Below are positions 60,501-64,000 of a stretch of 64,000 nucleotides of DNA, piece after piece. A program made the translations under genes and the position numbers. Source of the DNA: Coccinella septempunctata (Eukaryota > Arthropoda > Insecta > Coleoptera > Coccinellidae); contig NC_058196.1 of the NCBI RefSeq assembly GCF_907165205.1, positions 22,176,501 to 22,240,500 of the forward strand, written 5' to 3'. Numbering within the stretch: the stretch's first letter is position 1; each line of letters opens with the position of its first letter. The notes beneath the pieces were generated by a model. It did not search any database. It had not been told where the DNA came from and saw only the letters and a program-made list of their open reading frames with translations.

Positions 60501-60939
60501 CACAATGAAATTTTACATCTTTTTAGTACCATTTATGTTATTATACATTGTAGAAATCAAGAAGAACCAGGAAATGATAACAAAATAAAATCGATTTATC
60601 TGGACATCTTATCATTTCCACAAAGGTGAATAGTTAATTTTGAAAGGATATAACTGTTTACCCACTTTTGTTTAATGATAATTGATCAATATATTTCACC
60701 CTTCAGCAAACTCAGAGAGGGGTTTATCTGGTCTTTTCAAAACCAACGATCTTGTAGAAATATCTTATATAACATACTAAAATCTTTCGAATAAATATTT
60801 ATTCCTGACTTATTTTGAAACTTTTTCCTACCTTGTGATCTTGTATAAAAATTATCGCTGAAGAAACCCATGTTGTTTGCAATAAACTTCCAAAAGGGGA
60901 GTGAATATTATCTATCAAATTAACAACATCCATTTTCAT
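30544..60939 (-). CDS. sws: Swiss cheese / neuropathy target esterase (PNPLA6/7-type lysophospholipase)
   Basis: This ER-anchored phospholipase/lysophospholipase is needed for membrane-lipid balance in neurons and glia, and in flies it binds PKA-C3. Exons 5' to 3': 60939-60832, 59436-59352, 59194-58998, 58911-58725, 58353-58208, 58152-57943, 57873-57661, 57393-57193, 57047-56842, 56779-56524, 54705-54549, 54490-54332, 52317-51905, 42402-42247, 42110-41991, 40844-40658, then 38519-38403 or 36585-36469, 33221-33010, 32761-32517, 32356-32257, 30672-30544; 1267 aa, all in phase. Seen: a membrane segment at 37-64 (FNFFLAVVFLVAATVVVLIC), cyclic-nucleotide-binding-like domains (GDEDENLYIVQSGKLNVYI; DSTYIVLSGRL with GKGDLIG), oxyanion GGGGARG (about 881), nucleophile GVSIG (Ser about 911), and DGG/DGC Asp 120 residues later, the spacing known in human NTE. 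The acidic Ser-rich tail has ESSSSSTSDDEYEDG. The 9.5-kb intron at 42403-51904 is a transposon sink. Confidence 0.94.
31010..31627. mobile_element. Element of about 615 bp with TACTGGGTGTTTTCAAAGGT ends
   Basis: The left end TACTGGGTGTTTTCAAAGGT and the right end CTCACCTTTAAATACACCCT are inverted repeats that continue into A-rich tracts. Internal blocks recur at 10260-10586 and 39440-39650. Non-coding; in the last intron of swiss cheese. Confidence 0.6.
34203..35462 (+). mobile_element. Inner PIF/Harbinger transposon
   Basis: The ends TGCCCGTTTGCACCGTTT and AAACGGTGCAAACGGGCA are perfect inverted repeats. They are flanked by TAA at 34200-34202 and 35463-35465. The element is 1260 bp, inserted near the left end of the outer element, and carries a decayed transposase frame. 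Confidence 0.88.
34662..35230 (+). pseudogene. Harbinger transposase remnants
   Basis: The frame at 34662-34889 has an N-terminal region (RNYFERMDLTFFRSFRSTKE with VLFF). After a frame change come VDPINQLLPTLRFYASSGQL and DVSKVSRIIAAVSLAIGKLY, then FPRVIGCVDAIHVR, the region of the first catalytic Asp. Several stops and a missing C-terminal half show decay. Confidence 0.75.
36469..36585 (-). CDS. sws: swiss cheese alternative exon 17b (DGCYTNNVPG form)
   Basis: A 117-nt exon with acceptor CCGCAG and donor G|GTAATA, encoding SLWRYVRASMTIVGILPPLC and MLVDGCYTNNVPG. It keeps the catalytic Asp but has DGC instead of DGG. It is a diverged duplicate of 38403-38519. Splicing both in tandem would stay in frame but would duplicate the catalytic strand, so mutually exclusive use is the likely arrangement. 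Confidence 0.9.
36950..37400 (-). pseudogene. LINE 3'-end fragment
   Basis: The minus-strand frame at 37234-37025 (YSIFAIWNKLPNSFKSKINC, then YKKVLKNFLCNKCYYSL) resembles the extreme C-terminus of LINE ORF2 proteins (WNxLP, FKxxLKxxL). It is short, with AT-rich flanks, in the intron between the two alternative swiss cheese exons. Confidence 0.5.
38403..38519 (-). CDS. sws: swiss cheese alternative exon 17a (DGGYTNNLPG form)
   Basis: A 117-nt exon, entered in phase 1 (G|GC) and left in phase 1 (G|GTACTT), encoding SLWRYVRASMSLSGYMPPLC and LLLDGGYTNNLPG. It supplies the catalytic Asp (DGG) of the patatin dyad. Length, phase and protein layout equal those of the exon at 36469-36585. Either can join exon 40844-40658 upstream and 33221-33010 downstream. 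Confidence 0.9.
39440..39650. mobile_element. Half copy of the 31010-31627 family
   Basis: It shares CAGTACTTGAAATTGAATGA-type, TTTTGACGAGTTCTAACTTC and ACTTTGAAAAC blocks with the copies at 10260-10586 and 31010-31627. Only the right part is present. Swiss cheese intron. Confidence 0.45.
40053..40200 (+). repeat. Interspersed repeat with CCGACTGCTTTTATAAAAGT module, copy 1
   Basis: The text ACCTTTATGTAGAACGGACA, AACATAGACTTAAAACCAAA and CAACCGACTGCTTTTATAAA is shared with the copy at 54095-54240. Shorter copies of the module are at 41033-41073 (inverted) and 41736-41812. Confidence 0.55.
41314..41570. mobile_element. Truncated copy of the 28252-28950 MITE
   Basis: It opens TATACAGGGTGAGTCTTTGA and follows the body of the 28252 element (AGCTGTGCCACC, CCTTCAGAA, GTGACACTACACAT), then stops without a right terminal repeat. 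Swiss cheese intron. Confidence 0.6.
42483..43062. mobile_element. Repeat element with ATCGAGCA-type inverted ends (empty-site copy)
   Basis: The left end GGTTGAGTCAACAGTGCTCGATAACT-type sequence is mirrored near 43025-43062 (AGTTATCGAGCATTGATGAC, CTGTAACTCAACC). It holds GTGGTGAAACACGATACCAC, also found inverted at 52810-52835, and an AT-rich TTAATATTAATTAATATTAC run at 42955-43026. It serves as the unoccupied comparison for the insertion at 52860-53978. Confidence 0.55.
43649..45039 (+). mobile_element. P-superfamily element with THAP domain
   Basis: The ends CGTTACCTCCGAGAAGAAAAGGCC-like sequence and its inverted partner (GGCCTTTTCATATCGGAGGT, AACG) form imperfect terminal repeats of about 70 bp. 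They are flanked by the 7-bp duplication GCCCGGT at 43642-43648 and 45040-45046. It is 1391 bp, carries a THAP reading frame and a C-terminal remnant (44333-44569, SRGKLLYPKDSIVQIVLYAY), and lacks the central catalytic region. P elements make 8-bp duplications and related families 7-8 bp. Confidence 0.8.
44038..44289 (+). CDS. THAP domain protein of the P-like element (truncated)
   Basis: This 83-codon frame starts MPYSCCFPSCRGNYKNG and has the C2CH zinc-binding layout: C-x4-C (CCFPSC), FRFP, AIPRKNFNPSVHSRFCELHF with the final C and H. The invariant Trp before the A-I-P region is not visible (KRMLAIP). It ends after about 80 residues, so at most it is a stand-alone DNA-binding domain; the transposase body is deleted. 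It may be non-functional. Confidence 0.7.
   Translation: MPYSCCFPSCRGNYKNGPKVHAFRFPTDTKMCSKRMLAIPRKNFNPSVHSRFCELHFLEENIVKFSSATDSKSGEILSVRLNL
45050..46162 (+). CDS. ORF1 (gag-like zinc-knuckle protein) of the jockey-like LINE, 3' part
   Basis: Open frame after the P-like insertion to a TAG at 46160-46162. It contains a PRE_C2HC-type region (FVLRGFVPGVNIEKLKCEL, ending near VVVSWERPYSKDI) followed by three zinc knuckles: CRRCQKWGHATSNC, CLKCAGGHLTRDC and CANCSGKHPANSVNC. The C-terminus is Glu/Lys/Gln-rich. The 5' start is an ATG at 43586; the frame is continuous across the P-like element once that element and one target-site copy are ignored. RNA-binding function is inferred from the family. 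Confidence 0.85.
   Translation, partial: SRNRSDITKIENGLETIRIRNRHSNLLLETVDESATTTKTSKTKVRIPPIVIDGVFTRAEHEKMVNIIRAIIDDEEFYIKYGKDTSSVLVEDERNFNRLKRYFSAAGFNFHTYATETNKTQAFVLRGFVPGVNIEKLKCELIEEYKINVKNMFLMKGTRNPLSRPPFMVITDSKVTLENLQKQVKVLNHVVVSWERPYSKDIIQCRRCQKWGHATSNCYGPQKCLKCAGGHLTRDCTKPRDEPAKCANCSGKHPANSVNCETYIEIMERRRLRNSQLSRQTVEAPEQYTPAPIQEKNPREERKKIQETRTNSQTNQHKEEQSIQQCMEVMGTFFEIKKKIDRLNKDFKIADFFSLMILMKELESKFGKLQ
46433..47083. mobile_element. 650-bp foldback (inverted-repeat) element
   Basis: The arms TGGAGGACTTCCCTACATGT... (46433-46690) and ...ACATGTAGGGAAGTCCTCCA (to 47083) are almost perfect inverted copies of about 260-270 bp, with a spacer of about 120 bp containing AATATTAATATTG. TTCAA flanks both sides (46428-46432, 47084-47088), a 5-bp target duplication. 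It is inserted in the ORF2 endonuclease region of the jockey-like LINE. Confidence 0.85.
50645..50985 (+). repeat. CTAGCTGACCCGGCAAACG insect interspersed repeat
   Basis: It starts ACTAGCTGACCCGGCAAACG and ends near TTTTATATATTAGAT. It contains TTTCATCAAAATCGGTCAAG and CCGTTTCGGAGGAGT, text I associate with a widespread insect non-autonomous repeat. It interrupts a unit of the five-copy array, so it is younger than the array. A second copy starts at 18170. Confidence 0.6.
51328..51376 (+). repeat. CT-rich microsatellite tail
   Basis: A run of (CT)n with a few CCTTT interruptions follows TTTAATAAAGTCTCTC, similar to the LINE 3' end at 47370-47405. It looks like the tail of a second retrotransposed copy, directly before array core 5. 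Confidence 0.6.
52860..53978. mobile_element. Harbinger-type MITE, GGGTGACCGGCCACC ends, TTA duplication
   Basis: The left end GGGTGACCGGCCACCCAATG and the right end CATTAGGTGGCCGGTCACCC are inverted repeats (with GCGAAGTTGAGCG further in). TTA flanks both sides (52857-52859, 53979-53981). It is 1119 bp with only short frames of no recognised family, and is inserted in a second copy of the 42483-43062 repeat. Confidence 0.75.
54095..54240 (+). repeat. CCGACTGCATTTATAAATGA module repeat, copy 2
   Basis: It shares CCTTTATGTAGACCAGACAA, AAAACCAAAAAATGCATCA and AACCAACCGACTGCATTTAT with 40053-40200. Swiss cheese intron, about 90 bp from exon 54332-54490. Confidence 0.5.
54970..56211 (-). mobile_element. 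mariner transposon (DD34D)
   Basis: The ends CGAGGATATATTGA and TCAATACATCCTCG (continuing to TTAGCCTA / TAGGCTAA) are inverted repeats with TA at 54968-54969 and 56212-56213. It is 1242 bp, normal mariner size, in an intron of swiss cheese and in the same orientation as that gene. Confidence 0.88.
55070..56018 (-). pseudogene. mariner transposase, frameshifted
   Basis: The N-terminal helix-turn-helix part is in the frame at 56018-55836 (YEDMLNTLGDQCPSYATLKN, then WTASFKRGK). The frame then shifts. The next segment reads SDRRIGLKRISEALNISYER and runs through MAAKWIPKCLN (mariner WVPHxL-like), IVTMDETWVHFYDPE (first Asp), VLFLQDNAPSNKSHVAM (second Asp) and HPPYSLDLAL (third Asp, usually YSPDLAPSD). 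After this the reading frame is disrupted by a short deletion, and the C-terminal text lies in another frame down to about 55070. Inactive copy. Confidence 0.85.
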
Positions 60940-61607
60940 ATAATCATCACTAAAATATGAAGTAAATACAAAGTTTAATTCAAAGAAAAAAATAATCTTT
61001 TAAAAACAACTGTCATGTAGGTTTGATTTGATTGATTGATCAAAACTTGGCATTTAATTGTCAACAATGACATCTTTATAGACATATGTGGAAGCTAAAA
61101 GTGTCCAAAAACAAGAAATTTATGATTATTCTGTGCCTATTGTTGACAAATGCAAATTAAATCAGCTGATTATGTTTGAATTTTCTGGGACTACAGGAGA
61201 AAGATTTCGAAATATTGATATTTGTGGATTTTTAAATCATTTAATCCCATTTTATGATTTAAGATTAACTTCCTCTCCTTACGGAATCAAGGAAAAAATG
61301 TGATTCAATTCAAAACACTAGAATTATTCAAAAAAACATATAATTATGCATATGAAGCAGTGTAGAAGTTATATTTATGATAGTTATTCTAAAAATATCT
61401 TCTTACACTGTTGAGGTGAATTATAACAGGTATATGTATTCAAAAATATACCTCAGTGAAGTGCAAGGTGACTTGTGAAAAGGATATCAGGATTTGAGTT
61501 CTTATCGAACAGCAGGTCGATACAGGTATTTTTTTATCTGAGGCATAAATTGAATGGAAATAAAATGATCTCCTTATTTAATATGGTACATATTTTTTTA
61601 GCTGAAA
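60940..61607. promoter_or_regulatory. Shared upstream region of swiss cheese and SMYD3-like gene
   Basis: Only 668 bp separate the two divergent start codons. The region is AT-rich without a clear TATA box, and untranslated exons may lie within it. An acceptor-like TTTTTTTAG at 61593-61601 just before the SMYD start suggests at least one upstream SMYD exon. No known operator is visible. Confidence 0.4.
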
Positions 61608-64000
61608 ATGAAGAATCCCAAAGAGAATATTCCTGCAGGTTCTATTTTACTCTCAGAGAAACCTTTCGTCTACTGTCTTAGCTCGAAAGTGAGAACAGAA
61701 AATTGTGACTTTTGTTTCAAAAAGTTAGTTTTTTGTGAACAAATAAAACTTCAGAGAAATACATTTATTTTTTTTAAGAGGTATGCTGTTGAAATGCACT
61801 GCTTGTCAGTATGTTTACTACTGCGGCAAAGCATGCCAGAAGGAAGGATGGTCAGTTCATAAGGCGGAATGTAGGAATCTCAAAAGAATTGCTCCAAGGA
61901 TAATTCCTGATGCTGCTAGAATGTTGGCAAGATTGGTTAGAAGGCTACACAAAAATGGAAATCAAGTTAGATCTTACTACTCGGAAATGAATTTCAGAAT
62001 GTATAAGGATTTGATGTCTCGTAAGCTTTTTTTGTAATTCTCAGAAATCTATAAAATGTGCTAAGATTTTATTCATATCATTATGATTATTATTTGTGTC
62101 TCCGAACTCTCAACTTGTTATCTTATGATATGGAGCCCTTGTGGTATGGTATAACCATAGTTATATGCACACTGTATGCAGGCAGACAGAAGTTTTAAAC
62201 CTACAAGAAATTAAGACCCTGAAAAAAATGTAAATATCATGACTAAAATTTGAGTGGTCCTTGTTCTCAGATTATCCAGACATGAAAAATGATGCAAAGA
62301 GAATGGAGCATTTCCAAAGTCTGCTGGTTGTATTGGAAGAATTCATGAAAGAAGAGATCCTTCCAAATCCAGTTGACCTCATGGGTATGTTTGGTAGGGT
62401 AAGTTTTTTTGGTATATATACCCTCTTGCTTGATTACATGAACTTTCAAGTGATAACACTATCTGAACTATAGTTTACAATTACAAACTTAGTTTCCACG
62501 TTCTCACAATGTGAAATTTGTTGGTCTGAAATTAAGTCATTAAGGCCCAGTTGCAGGAAAGTCCATTAAGATTTGATGCCCTATCAAAATTTAAAACTGT
62601 CATTTTTGAAGGGGAAAATGGAAGATTAAGATTTTAATGAAATAATAAATTTTAATGGACTTTCCTGCAACTGGACGTGATTCAAATGAAAAAATTTTAA
62701 ATCTCCGAAAATATTTGTTCAGATGTGCATCAACAGTTTCAATATATGCAATGAAGAACAGCAAATTTTGGGAACTGGAATCTACCTAGGGGCATCAATA
62801 TTGGACCATTCTTGCGAGCCAAATGCTGTGGCGATATTTGAAGGTACTACTATCCACATCAGAGCATTAAAAACAATGCAGTATTTGAATTGGTCTGAGG
62901 TGAGAGGAAAATGAAAAATAAGGAATCCTCCAATTACCAATATTTTTCAGGTATTCATAAGCTATATCGACATCTTAAATACAACGAAAGATAGGATAGA
63001 AGACCTGAAAAGGGTTTACTACTTCACTTGCCAATGTCAGAAATGTTTGACACCAGATCCAAAAGAAATGTTGGCTGCCTGTTGTCCCAATACCAACTGT
63101 GATAATGCAATAACTCCAGATGGAGAACAAAACTGTTCAAAGTGTGGAGAACACATAAATGAAGAATTTTTGGTGAAATTCCGGGAAGTTACTGAACTAA
63201 CAGATTTGCATATACAAAGAATGAAGGATCTAGCCTGTATCCTTTATAAGGTTCTGAAAATATCATATCAAAAAATGAAGAGCAAATAGTATATTATTCA
63301 ACTTGCATATGATGATGGCAATAATTCACATGGATAACACATAATCCAAATGAATATAAACATAATGTGCGAGGAGAATACTATACTTTATCCACAATAA
63401 AAAAAAAATCATTTCTGAAATAACTCAACATATCACTAATGCTGTAGAGCAATATATACATGCTCAGAGCCTGTTTCTAGTCAGGTGCTAGCAAAAAGTA
63501 ATCTTTGAGATTTGTCCCTATAACCGTAGACGTCTTTATGTCTGTGGTTGTTGTGACCATAAAGTTTCATAGACAAGTAAATAATGGGTCATAAATCACC
63601 AGTGATTAATGAATATTTGATAAACAATGGGTGAATTATGGCTCATTCATCACAAATAATAAAGGGAAAACAAATAGATTATTTCCTTATAAGCTTTTTA
63701 GACTACGATGCTTGTAAAATATGCTTGGAAAAGCAAGTTGGTGTGTTGCACAAATCGAATATAAAACATGTGAAAACTTTGGATCTAACTTTTGAAAGTT
63801 GCATATGCCTAGGAAAATTCGAAGAAGCAATTATTATCGGTAAAAAACTGGAAGGGCCATTTCAGTAAGTTCGAATTATTTTGGTTGCTGAGATAATTTA
63901 AATTCTTCTCTAATTTCAGTAAATATTACGGCAAATTTCACCCTTTAACTGGGTTGCTACATCTCAAAATGGGTAAAATTTTGATCCACCTGAATAATAT
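61608..64000 (+). CDS. Smyd3: SMYD3-like SET and MYND domain lysine methyltransferase (3' partial)
   Basis: This is a predicted S-adenosylmethionine-dependent protein-lysine methyltransferase. Exons: 61608-61723, 61779-62020, 62271-62398, 62723-62899, 62951-63236, 63702-63864, 63920 to beyond 64000; phases agree. Seen from the ATG: MYND zinc finger C33-x2-C36, C45-x2-C48, C54-x3-C58, H66-x3-C70 (with KCTACQYVYYCGKACQKEGW); SET motifs SFNICN, LDHSCEPNAV and FISYID; post-SET YYFTCQCQKC plus a Cys-rich CCPNTNCDN/CSKCGEHI segment; a C-terminal TPR-like region (DACKICLEKQVGVLHKSNIK, HPLTGLLHLKMGK). The usual GRGL-like start of the SET domain is not present, and an acceptor precedes the ATG, so an upstream coding exon is likely. 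The donor at 63236 (T|GTATCC) was chosen because it restores the phase to the next exon. Confidence 0.88.
62544..62676. mobile_element. 133-bp MITE in the SMYD3-like gene
   Basis: The ends CCCAGTTGCAGGAAAGTCCA and TGGACTTTCCTGCAACTGG are near-perfect inverted repeats of about 23 bp around an AT-rich centre. Non-coding; between exons 3 and 4. Confidence 0.7.

Overview
This window is AT-rich insect nuclear DNA. The evidence is intron-split animal neuronal genes with GT-AG splice sites, an alpha-type nicotinic receptor, insect-style kainate receptors, a swiss cheese orthologue, and dense Tc1/mariner, PIF/Harbinger, P-like and jockey-like transposons. A beetle is plausible, but the order cannot be fixed from sequence alone. 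The gene models below were built by hand from splice sites and reading-phase agreement between consecutive exons; every junction reported is in phase.

Layout. (1) 1-5235, plus: 3' part of a nicotinic acetylcholine receptor alpha-subunit gene; its 5' exons lie before the window. (2) 6065-7157, plus: complete four-exon mitochondrial endonuclease G. (3) 8468-19628 and 21718-29564, both minus: two complete tandem kainate-type ionotropic glutamate receptors (908 and 878 aa, 13 coding exons each), diverged in the pore and M3 region and with one relocated intron. (4) 30544-60939, minus: a complete swiss cheese / neuropathy target esterase gene (21 coding exons in any one transcript, about 1267 aa) spread over 30 kb. 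It has two equal-length, same-phase candidate mutually exclusive exons, each carrying the catalytic Asp of the patatin domain. (5) 61608-64000, plus: 5' part of a SMYD3-like SET/MYND methyltransferase, divergent from swiss cheese and running off the window.

The introns and intergenic gaps are full of mobile DNA, much of it nested with readable target-site duplications. Examples are a P-like THAP element inside ORF1 of a jockey-like LINE, a 650-bp foldback element inside the same LINE's ORF2, a Harbinger element inside a second Harbinger-type element, a TTA-flanked MITE inside a repeat whose empty copy also lies in this window, and a mariner inside a small MITE. A five-copy array in the 9.5-kb swiss cheese intron resembles the 5' region of the jockey-like LINE. 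No tRNA, rRNA or CRISPR was seen.

The receptor genes (nicotinic and two kainate-type) and swiss cheese share a nervous-system theme. I see no operon-like or pathway linkage between neighbours, and no evidence for a wholly new system. The most interesting biology is the duplicated catalytic exon of swiss cheese and the divergent tandem glutamate receptors.
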